From contig CM043960.1 in NCBI GenBank assembly GCA_014529385.2, forward strand, positions 72,429,910 to 72,493,909: 64,000 nt of DNA, in the 5' to 3' direction. The notes below the pieces were generated by a model, which saw only the letters and a list, made by a program, of their open reading frames with translations, did no database searches and was not told the origin of the DNA. The position numbers were made by a program, and so were the translations under genes. Positions 35,501-44,953 of this stretch are shown piece after piece (position 1 is the first letter of the stretch; each line of letters begins with the position of its first letter). The DNA comes from Adiantum capillus-veneris. Taxonomy: Eukaryota; Streptophyta; Polypodiopsida; Polypodiales; Pteridaceae.

Positions 35501-35766
35501 CACCTTGTGCAAGAAAGAGTGGGATGACAAATACTCAAGCTTACACTAATTGTTGTGAGGGTTTTTGGGTTGTCAACTATAAGGACCCGCAAGTGTGGTA
35601 ATCTATAGATGTGATTGCTTGGTCTTTGAGACCCAACAAAGAAGGTCCATTTTCAAGTATTAAGATTCCATAAAGGCATCCTCTAAAAGCTAAAACTAAC
35701 CTGGCTCGTGGACATCACCAACCACACTTGGATCAAAGTTTGGACATGGCATTCAATTTGGAGTAG
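32514..35766 (+). pseudogene. Transposase-like gene (DUF8039-like plus DUF7869-like), broken
   Basis: Probable mobilising enzyme of the large transposon. A pyrimidine tract and CAG acceptor precede ATG at 32,515 (MDFKSRERAHLIL). After a shift comes a block with TDPYSTCGGTKIGQGNVS and LPFPTMDTTSL, like the DUF8039 domain of plant transposon proteins. Then GMHARCAES, CGQKGCQFADRDMV and ELDGIPKTSFYHY (33,052-33,720), FGRMWSKEYPHV, FSKCNVCSSIKS and, in a DUF7869-like core, IIHDKMDQKKTAIPRL, LQLDNCVGENKN and VGHTHEDIDAMFSKF (34,120-34,690), an arrangement suggesting an RNase H-fold D/D/E-type site. The tail includes QGDFVILLPSDMD and ends at 35,766. At least six stops or shifts are visible. It ends about 290 bp before the right terminus. 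Domain names are from memory of motifs; catalysis is inferred. Confidence 0.68.
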
Positions 35767-36023
35767 ATTATATGGATCTTCTATTGTTACTATAATGGTT
35801 GTAAACAATACCTTTGATTGTAGTGATCTTTCTTTCTTTATTTCATTACTAGTATTTATTCAAATTCATGCTTTGTGCATCCTCAAATTTTGGTGTTTAT
35901 CAACACCACAATTCTTTAAGATTTCACTCTACCCCATTAGCAAGTATATCAACATTTTTCCCACTTTAAATGGAAAAAATCCAAATTACAAGAATTTAGT
36001 CAATTTGGAGATTCCCATCATGA

Positions 36024-36054
36024 GGGATTTTTACCATAATACCTAATATGGTCT
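36024..36054 (-). repeat. Right terminal inverted repeat
   Basis: Read inward on the minus strand: AGACCATATTAGGTA, then TTATGGTAAAAATCCC. TA (36,055-36,056) follows outside. It is the partner of 13,700-13,729. Confidence 0.78.
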
Positions 36055-36056
36055 TA

Positions 36057-36164
36057 GATGGACATTTGGACCCATAAGAGGTGACTATAGAAAACATTAG
36101 TATTCTTGAGATGATCAACACTTTTGTTTTCAAGGACAAAAACATTTCTCCAAAGGGGGAGTAA
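36057..36164 (+). pseudogene. Chromovirus chromodomain, right half, and polypurine tract
   Basis: Encodes EVTIENISILEMINTFVFKDK, matching the end of the chromodomain in the copy at 41,862-42,040 (ATWEDITVLKKK then TFVFKDKN); TTTTGTTTTCAAGGACAAAAAC is shared exactly. It ends in GGVM next to a purine tract AAAGGGGGAG (36,152-36,161), directly before an LTR start. It is the continuation of 13,600-13,697. Confidence 0.82.
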
Positions 36165-36600
36165 TGTCAGGCCAAGGGACAGGTCACACATGCAATACAG
36201 GGGGTCTATATATAGTTGGGACCAAGAACCTATATGGAATGGTTGGATGGATAAGAGAATGTTTCTGTCACCAATCTCTCACAATACACACCTAATTGGA
36301 GAGGTAAACAGAGTAAACAAGACAACTTACCTCTTGTTGTTGTTGATGAAGATGACTTGCTATTTGGTCCACCAGGCGTCACAGACTATGGTGGAACAAA
36401 GGACCTGGTTTCTATGAACATAATGCACAGCATTTATGAATTGATGATGCTATCAATGATTCACAATGCTACCCATAATGCAAAGAATACTCCGGAGGTA
36501 AGCAACATGTAGACGCCACAGATGGAAGCCCATTGCATATGAAGATCTCCTGGCTTTGCAAAGGAAAGCCAATGACTTTCCTACTACTTGGAACTCTAAT
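36165..36600 (+). mobile_element. Chromovirus 3' LTR, start clear, end not resolved
   Basis: Starts TGTCAGGCCAAGGGACAGG just after the polypurine tract, like TGTAAGCCCAAGGGACTA at the minus-strand LTR ending at 41,861. TATATATAG near 36,211 could be its TATA box. The other end is not identifiable; the end coordinate is a guess. Confidence 0.6.
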
Positions 36601-37252
36601 AAAATGTGTGGTGCATATGAAGATATCTTAGTCTCACCAAGGAAAGCCAACAACTTGCCTACTGGTTTTTATAACTATTTGTAAAGTGGATGATAATTTT
36701 ATTTCAAAACAAGAGATTGGATGGGCTTCAAATGGAAGAGGTCCCAAAGGGCACAAGAGAAAGGGATGTAAAGAGTAGATTTTCTATGCGGACGAGAAAA
36801 AGTACATGACTAATGAATGAAAAAAATACAAATAGAGAGCACAACATAGGAACAACATGGAAATGTAATGTAAACAAGGAGGCCTTCAAAGATCAAATAA
36901 ATTCTTGTAAAAGTAAAATTGGCAAAATGATATCGATAGTGTCGACAATGAGCACTGGTTTGTTTGTGGCTTTTAAGTAGGGTAACTTAACCTCCACCAA
37001 GAAAGGTTAGTTTTTGAGCTACTATTAAGTGGGATGTTTAGTTTTTGTGGTCTACTTTTTCTCTAATCTTTATTCAAAACAAATGGATAACTAAAACCTA
37101 AAATTTTCAAACAAGTCATTTCAATTGTCTGCTACTACTACCCACTAGCATTTCAAGGGAGCAGGTAGAAAAGGACATCATAGAGTACCAAAAAATCATT
37201 GATGAAGAGCTGGAGGCTACCATATAGCGGCTACAAAAGATGCTAAGAACTA

Positions 37253-37447
37253 TATGCACAAACGAGGCTCTTATGAAGACCTTGACATAGGATGAGCACA
37301 CAAGCATAATCTCATTTTACATAAAGTATTTATGTATGCATATATATTGTATGCACAAACGAGGTTCTTATCAAGACCCTGACATAGGATTGAGCACACA
37401 ACTTTAATCTCATTTTACATAAAGTATATATGTATCATATATATCTC
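37253..37447. repeat. 97-bp tandem duplication
   Basis: ATGCACAAACGAGG recurs with a period of 97 bp (37,253 and 37,350). CTCATTTTACATAAAGTA appears a third time near 37,445. Confidence 0.85.
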
Positions 37448-38920
37448 ATTTTACATAAAGTATGTATGTATGCATATACATTGTGCATATAAGTACAATT
37501 TTGTCACCAAAATCATAACTTGTGATAATAGCAAGACTCCTCTTCTAGAGTCAGCTCCCGCTACTTAGCAGGTAGTACACACTACTCAAGCACCACCCAA
37601 TGGCGACCTCATATAGTAGTACTAGGATACAAAATATTAGTTTAGTCTATATTATAAAAGTATAATGCTCCTATAAACATTTACCTAGCAACCTTTTTGT
37701 TAATTCATGTACAGAAGGTCTCTTTTTATTGAGGTCGATGGTGTGCCTTGGGACCTTCTTTGACTCCAACCCTCTCCATTTGGGTCCCACGTGTTTACCA
37801 TGCCCTCACTAGGGTAGCTATGAACACCAAGGATAGTTTTGGATGTATGTCAGCATCAGCTCCTATGACATCATTTACGACATCAACATGGATGAGCGGA
37901 TCGTGCATATTGTAGGTAGACATCTATGTCAGCATAGAGGATAGTTGTTAGAACTTTACTTTCCTTGAATCCATGTACTTTGAGTGTATGCATCAATGTG
38001 CTATTTCAAATGTTTGAAAAAGTATTAACTTGTTCTAATCTATCATCTTGTAGTGCAAAGATTAGCTAGATCTTGACAAAAAGCTTACTATTGCCCAGCC
38101 AGAGTGGGATGTAGCAAAATGGCCAATATTTTACAACATAGATGGAACAATGCACGCTTAGTACTTACTTTGAGAGAGAGATAGAGAGAGAGAGAGAGAG
38201 GAAAATGAAATAAAATGAAATGTTCTATTAAACAACCAAAATGACCTATGAGACCAAAAGTGACACACAATAGAATCCGATATTCTTTTTAGAAAGATAT
38301 GAAAGTACAAACATTGATACCCAAGCAAGCATTAGCTACAATATACGAGCAAAAACTACAACATGGAATAGAAACTAAAAACATGGATACTGAAGCAAGC
38401 ATTAGCTACAACATATGAACAGAAACTAGAACATAGAACCATATGAAACTTAGAACATATGACACTTAGAATCATAGAGTGCAATGAAACATCATAGAAG
38501 CTATAGATACTTAGTACTTGAAGAGTTCAAAACATTATAGCAACATAATTTGAACCGACTTCTTAGTACTTGAAGATCTTGAAAATACCTGTTCTAAAAG
38601 ACAAAATCAAGTCTATGGGGAGTTGAATCCTAAGTAGCCATACACAGCTATCACCATAAGACTCCTCGCCCAACCCACCCAATGTTAGTAATGTTCAAAT
38701 AGATCAATAGGGAATAAATTAAGGGACTTTGTAAGTTCTTATCAATGTACTTGAGTGCCTATTCTTGTGAATGCATTACATTGCTCATTCTCTTCTCTGA
38801 GTACTTTAATCTTTAGGGTTCAATCAAACTTCAAAAGATATCAATGAATAAATTGATCTCTTAATTTCCCTCATTGATTCTTGAAGCTCTTCAATTGTCA
38901 AGTCTACACACACACAATGA

Positions 38921-38922
<2 letters not shown>

Positions 38923-38998
<76 letters not shown>

Positions 38999-39077
38999 AG
39001 GAGGAGGAGAAGAAGAAGAAGAAGAAGAAGACAAAGAAGAAGAAGAAGAAGAAGAAGAAGAAGAAGAAGAAGAAGAA
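38923..39077. repeat. (CA)n followed by (GAA)n
   Basis: A CA run to about 38,996 is directly followed by GGA/GAA trinucleotides to 39,077, giving a long purine-rich plus strand. ORFs reading His-Thr and Glu or Lys runs here are artefacts of the repeat. Confidence 0.97.
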
Positions 39078-39231
39078 GGGTATTTTAATGTTGTAGAAAA
39101 CTATCCCAAGAGACCTTAAAGATTAATCCGACGAGGAGAGTTGAGCTCAAAACTTGTTATTCAAGAGGGAAATGGCATAACTAATCTACCACACTTGGGT
39201 GATAGAAAGGTTATACCATTTTCCTCTTTCT

Positions 39232-39234
<3 letters not shown>

Positions 39235-39276
<42 letters not shown>
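39235..39276. repeat. (CA)n microsatellite
   Basis: About 42 bp of perfect CA, again followed by a short GAAGAAGAG tract, echoing the arrangement 300 bp upstream. Confidence 0.96.
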
Positions 39277-39277
<1 letters not shown>

Positions 39278-40340
39278 GAAGAAGAGTATTTTAATTGAAG
39301 TAAATCTACAAAACGTTGAAGACACTAGCAACACAATTGATGTTAGAGTGTCAAAGAAACTATTCCACAAATAGTTAAACTATCCCATGCTGGGTTAATT
39401 TCTTAGGTGTTTTAAAATAAGTTGTTTTTAAATACTTTTTGGTAGCTTTTAAATATTTATATTTTTTATCTTCAAGGTTACTACTTGTCCACTAATATTG
39501 GAAGACATGTTACTATCCATGGGTCTAAGCCTGGTAACAAGTTAGTTCTGATATTTGAGAGGCTAAGAGCATAACCATATAGGTTAAAATCTCAACTTTG
39601 AAGTTGCACTTTGACATTAACTCTCCTACAATCCCACTTCATCCACTCTCCTTGTCAGTGGAAAAGGTTAAGATGGAACCTATCCAAGGTTTTGATGGCG
39701 ATGAGATATATGTTCTCGATCACAATATGTTTCAATTTTACAAGGTGCATGAATGTATCGACATTTTTCCTATAAACCAAACAAGAAGCAAAGTAAATCC
39801 AACAACTTTAGAATAAATGAAGAAGAAAACCATCTTAGTGTGATTGACATGATTAAAAATATGCCTTCTCAAAGCAGCTTGTTGTCTATAGCTCTTCGAC
39901 AAGCAACAAAGATCTTGAAAGTTGTGGAGATTCCAACACACTACAATGGCTATGTTGCATTTGAACTACCACCTCCATTCACTCAACGAGGATAATTGGA
40001 ATAAGTACACTTCCATTGGTACGCCCTTTGGTGAGTATTATTCGCAACTTTGATTTATTTTTTTCAAGATAAAATGATTTAAAAAATAAATTTTAATTGT
40101 CAACAAATTGAAATAATTTTCAATTGTTAATCAATTTAACTTAACTTTGATTATTTATAAATTTGAGTTATCTTTTCAAGCTAAAATAATTTAAAAGATA
40201 GTACTTAATTGTCAATTGATTTAACTTAACAAGAGAGATCTTGAGTTTATTGCTAGAGAAAAGGAGCAAGATAGGATGATAAATGAGGAGTATGCACAAA
40301 AGATATCGTAGTCACACCCACGTACAAAGAGATAGCAGGA

Positions 40341-40562
40341 TGATGAGTCCATTACTAATAATGTATAGCCGATAGTGGCATTATGTTGTATTTTAGATAA
40401 TTGACATGTACACACATTGACATTGCATAAATACATACATTGATGATATATGATGATTCCATTACTAATAATGTATAGCCGATAGTGGCATTATGTTGTA
40501 TTTTAGATAATTGATCATAAACACACATTGACATTGCATAAATACATACATTGATGATATAT
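40341..40562. repeat. 110-bp tandem duplication
   Basis: Two copies with landmark ATTACTAATAATGTATAGCC at 40,351 and 40,461. Very few differences, so the duplication is recent. Confidence 0.92.
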
Positions 40563-40865
40563 ATATTTAGTCTTCTTCAGACAATTCTACTAGTCGTCTT
40601 GTATAGTATTGTTAAGTTTATTTAAATTTTGATAATTTATATTCAGCTTTTTTAATTGTTTTTCTCTAGTCACAGTATCAAGGGGAAGAAATCCTACTGC
40701 GATCATCCATGCTTTCAATTTTGCTTTTGCACAAATTCATTGGTTCCTTTTTGCTGTAGTGTATCTAGAATGCTCCCAAGTGTACACTTTCCACTTCAAA
40801 TTTTGTTTTTGAGGGTGATTTATGTGTGTATGTATTTTATGTGTGAATGATGTATGTGTATGTTT

Positions 40866-40867
<2 letters not shown>

Positions 40868-40927
<60 letters not shown>

Positions 40928-40944
40928 ATTGTGTAGAATGCATG

Positions 40945-40995
<51 letters not shown>
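40868..40995. repeat. (GT)n and (GA)n microsatellites
   Basis: GT run to about 40,922, a 26-bp spacer, then a GA run from about 40,949 to 40,995. Confidence 0.97.
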
Positions 40996-40999
<4 letters not shown>

Positions 41000-41861
41000 A
41001 ATTGATGGTCAGGGAGCTCTCACACTTGTGAGCTCCCAAGTTTTAAGAGAAACAATAAACATCATTTAAGAAACACTTAATTCATAAATACTTCTTAAAT
41101 GATGCTTTTATAAATTAGTTTTGTGTCTCTCTTAACCGGTGATAGGTGTCGCTTAAGTGACACTTAAACATCACTGAGGATGTCACTTAAGTGATGCTCA
41201 TATAGAGATTGTCACACTGGCTATGATTGGAAAAGGGATGGTCCTCACCATAAGAATTGATGCATAAGACAAAGACCACATGTTCAAAAAATCTCTGCTT
41301 GGGATCTAGACTAATGACCAAGTGCCATAGAGACTAGAATGCCACACAGGCTACTCAAGTCACACAAACTATGCCATGAAATAGGCTAGAAAGCATCGCA
41401 ATGGATCATGGTATCACAAAGATTTAAAGATCCCTCCCTTCGAACAATCAATCACGTGGGACCAAGCTTGTTGGGCATATGGTATTTGGCCTATGCACCA
41501 ACTCAAGGTGTGCACTACCCCTAGTCTAGTGAGTGCCTATGTGTGAACCCATGTGATAGCATTGGTAGCTTTCCACCTAGGATATGTGATGCAGAAAATG
41601 ATGTGTTACCTTATGACACAAGCCATGATATCATCCTCTTTTGTGTGTGCCTATATAAGAGGCTTATATTTTCAAATTCAAGTAGCATAATCTCTAGTAG
41701 TTTATTTGGGTTTACATTGAGTCTTACTATCTTTCCATTACCCATACTGTGTTCCAAAATCCTCCTCCCTAACGCTCTTTATATAGGCCTTGTGACTCCT
41801 AGCCTTAGTCCATTCTTAGGATTCCCTGTCCACACCATGCAGTTAGTCCCTTGGGCTTACA
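40996..41861 (-). mobile_element. 3' LTR region of a minus-strand chromovirus
   Basis: On the minus strand an LTR starts TGTAAGCCCAAGGGACTA at 41,861, right after a purine tract GGGGGGAG. TATATAAAGAGCG on the same strand near 41,782 is a good TATA box. The low-coordinate end is not resolved. Between 41,040 and 41,215 there are repeated and inverted CACTTAAG/CTTAAGTG motifs that may belong to something else. Confidence 0.6.
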
Positions 41862-42990
41862 TTACTCCCCCCGTGTTTTTGTCCTTGAAAACAAAAGTGG
41901 GATATTTCTTCTTAAGCACAGTAATGTCTTCCCAAGTGGCACCTTCTTCAGGTCGGTCTTTCCACTTGACTAAATCTTGTTGACGCACATGATGACGAGT
42001 ACATGAATCATGATAGTCTAAGATATGCTCAGGCTCATGCCATTGGATTGGAGGTTCAATGAAATCAACATAAATCTACTGGTCAATGACATTTTGTCCC
42101 CATGCAAGCGTTTACATAAATGACTTACATGAAAAACTGGATGAATATGAGAGTGCACATGTAACAAGAGTTTGTAGGCCCTATCACCAACTTGCTTGAG
42201 TATCTTGAAAGTCCTAAAATATCTCAAAGATAATTTAGGTGCTAGCGCAGTCTTTAGACTTTCAAAATGCTTTGGCACATGCAAAAATACTTCTTCCCCT
42301 TCCATGAAGATATCTTGTCGATGCTTCTCTCAACATATTTTTTATACTTGTGGAACATTTTGACCAGCCACTTTCAGCATGTCCATATGGTCTTAAAGAA
42401 AATCCTTGACTTGTTGAAGCTTTCTAGCTGCCAACCCCACCGTAACTAGTGACTAGGCTGAAAATTATACATAAGCATGAAAGGACTAAAACCAATTGTC
42501 CCATGCTAAGCACCATTGTAATTATACCCCAATTGGAGAGATAACCTTTTCACTTGGATAGATTTTGGCTAATGTACGCTTCTACCATATCCTTTAGCAC
42601 AAGAGTAACACTTATAAACTATCTATCTACCTCTTGATGATAGTACACATTTGTGTTTCCCAACCGTTTTACAGGCAATCTCCAAAATGACTAGTAAATG
42701 TGGGTCACAATTTCATACAACATTACTGAGTAATCAACAAGTTTATGAGTAACCAACTTGGTTAGTTGTACAAAGTTTAGTCACGGATCTATCAACACCC
42801 AAACTGAGCCATGACCTCTATTGGTGATTGGTAAACCCACAACTAAGCTCGTGGAGGTACTGCACATAAGATGAAAAATGCTTCATAATCTATCAATTTC
42901 ATGAACTTGCATGCCACTCCAAATTAGCTTTTGATAAACACTAGGACCCATAACACCTAGTGTGCATGCCTTTTTATAAAAAAAAACCAA
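41862..42990 (-). pseudogene. Chromovirus integrase C-terminus and chromodomain, broken
   Basis: Pol end of a Ty3/gypsy chromovirus, whose chromodomain would steer integration toward modified chromatin. Degenerate integrase core from about 42,840 (LPITNRGHGSVWVLID), then IGFSPFMLMY, and the C-terminal domain in an open stretch 42,305-42,018 with GEEVFLHVPKHF, FRTFKILKQVGDRAYKLLL and HVHSHIHPVFHVSHLCK. After a shift the chromodomain follows: VDFIEPPIQWHEPEHIL, RQQDLVKWKDRPEEGATWED and TFVFKDKNTGGVM, ending at the LTR. Several stops and shifts. This copy is the reference used to recognise the split target of the large transposon. Confidence 0.86.
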
Positions 42991-44371
42991 TATGAATCTG
43001 CTTTTTCATGACTAGAAATGCCAATATGTATGGAAAATGTGATGCTCATAGCACACAACAAAGAGAAGAGTAAATACTCCCGAGAAGAAACTAAATACTT
43101 CCCATTGCAATTACTTGCAAGCCTTTGCTAAAATGTTTGAACCGTAATAGAATGTGAAACATAAATCACAACAAACAATGAAATATTTTCATTAACAAAC
43201 AATATTCTCATTAATGTTGTTTAGCAAGACTTGTAACCTTAACAAGTCGTTCTAAGTATCTAAAACTTTTTGGCCATTGAAATTGTTCTTGATACTATGT
43301 TCTCAAAGTGGTTCTCAAAACGGATGTGACTAGCACCTATGGATTTTGTTGCAACACATAATTGAAACAAAAGGTGCCTGTGTCAGTCCTAGAGACTCAT
43401 ATTCTCCACATGTGAAATATGTCTCAGAGAAGGAGGTCCAAAAAAATGACATCCTTCAAGTACGAGATGTACTTGTGTGTGGAGGTAACTGGAAACAATT
43501 AACAACATGAGTGAGAGGGACCTTTAGAAACTTTGCTCCACACTATCTAAACCAAACTCCATGAGCTCCTAGGACCACATTTCTCCCCTTGTGACAACAT
43601 GTGCCACCAAACAAACCCTACCATATAGGTCTAGTATTGCAGGGTGCAAAAATGTACTGAGTACAATTCTATCCAAAAATTACTGCTCCTACATGACCTT
43701 GTCATGTTTCTTAAGGAAAAAATACATGAAAGAATTCTAGCATATTCATCCCGCTTGGAAAACTTAATTAAATCATATATATGAATGAAAAAAATCCAAA
43801 ACATGGGGTTACCTAGAGAAGAAAGACGACATCCACTTACCTGGAGTTAAGTGCACTAGGCAAACTTGAAAATTACAACATGTAACTTGTAATCCTAGGT
43901 GTTGCCTTGGAAATCCAAACCCCTTGATTAGATTCTGCATGTAAATTATTGAGACGATGACCAGCTCAATGTATCGTTTCCAATAAAGATTGTAATCAGC
44001 TTGTAAAGTTGAACTTATCAAAACCAGCCCTTGGTAGATTATGGACTTCTTTCCTTGAAAGTATAATTGTAAAGAGATCAATAAATGACCATCACAATAC
44101 ATGGAGTGATTTGGTATTAGCTGGGTCATAACCTTGGAAATACCACTCCTATAGCCATAATGTTTTCTATTTATTCAACCACAGATCTTCATAAGTTGGA
44201 ATCATATTCACAACTAGAGTTTGAAAGGATCATATCTCTCCATGAATAGAAGAGAAAGATTTTCAACACCCCTAACAAGGTAGTCATACTAAAGTTTCTT
44301 GGGTGTTTCAACAAGAGATCCCCTGTTTTGAGGCTCTCTTCGTCTATTCATGTTGTCCCAAGAATTATTTG
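42991..44371. other. Unassigned spacer
   Basis: No recognisable gene or repeat boundary. The ORF at 43,809-44,129 (-, 106 aa) has no motif I know. Confidence 0.4.
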
Positions 44372-44901
44372 TGTAAGGGCCTTCTCCTATACCTTACGCA
44401 AGACCAACACATCTAAGCCACTGACTTAAAGGATGAAAAAGAAAAATAAAATAATAGAAAGAAAAAAAATGTTCGAGAAAATTTCGGTTCCATTTAAGCA
44501 CCAAAGTATACTCATGAGACACTTCCGGCTTATGCCATGGGAACATGGACATAACCAATGCATAAGAAATTAGCTTTTCATTTTGAGAAGAAATTAGCAT
44601 AAAAGAAAAGATAAGATAAGGGAAAAGGAGAAAGAAAAAGATAAAGGAGAAAAGGAGAAGATAAAGATAAGGTGATTAAGGAACTTGTTGAGAAAGTTTT
44701 GATACTTAAGATAAGTTATCAAGATAAGAAAGATAAGCTATCAAGATAAGTGAAAGCACTTACAAAAAATGTGCATAAAAAGAGGGCTTCTCTTATCAAT
44801 TTTCACTTCTCTTCTTCATTTTTCTCAATGTCCAAACTTGAGAGTAAGCTCCTTGAAGCCATAGCCAAACCTCTTTCAATCACACACAGACACACACACA
44901 C

Positions 44902-44953
<52 letters not shown>

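Larger units (their letters stand above)
13700..36054. mobile_element. Putative 22.4-kb TIR transposon with ParB-like and transposase-like genes
   Basis: Left end AGACCATATTAGGTAAAGTG at 13,700; the right end, read inward from 36,054, is AGACCATATTAGGTATTATG. After 15 identical bases both continue with a TGG, A-run, TCCC segment. TA lies directly outside each end (13,698-13,699 and 36,055-36,056), as in a 2-bp target duplication. The outer flanks are two halves of one chromovirus chromodomain frame: removing the element and one TA joins CAACAATCAAATA to GATGGACATTTGG, which aligns with the uninterrupted chromodomain at 41,862-42,040 with a shortfall of only one codon. Contents: phosphatase-like fragment (-), ParB/methyltransferase-like gene (-), satellite array with a nested retroelement block, transposase-like gene (+). 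It does not fit a TIR superfamily known to me. Seen: ends, flanks, genes. Inferred: that all of it moved as one unit. Confidence 0.75.
36600..40860. other. Unassigned AT-rich DNA with tandem and simple repeats
   Basis: No gene recognised. A short stretch on the plus strand (about 37,150-37,310) encodes a charged, possibly coiled segment REQVEKDIIEYQKIIDEELE before stops. The ORF at 39,598-39,816 (72 aa, FDGDEIYVLDHNMFQFYKV) is open but unidentified. GA repeats lie at 38,172-38,200. Other repeats are listed separately. Confidence 0.45.

Noticed and set aside
38874..39374. ORFs with His-Thr runs followed by Glu or Lys runs
   Set aside because: Translations of CA and GAA repeats.
41040..41215. 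Inverted CACTTAAG motifs as a CACTA or MITE terminus
   Set aside because: No CACTA end sequence and no target duplication; repeats are short and could be chance palindromes.
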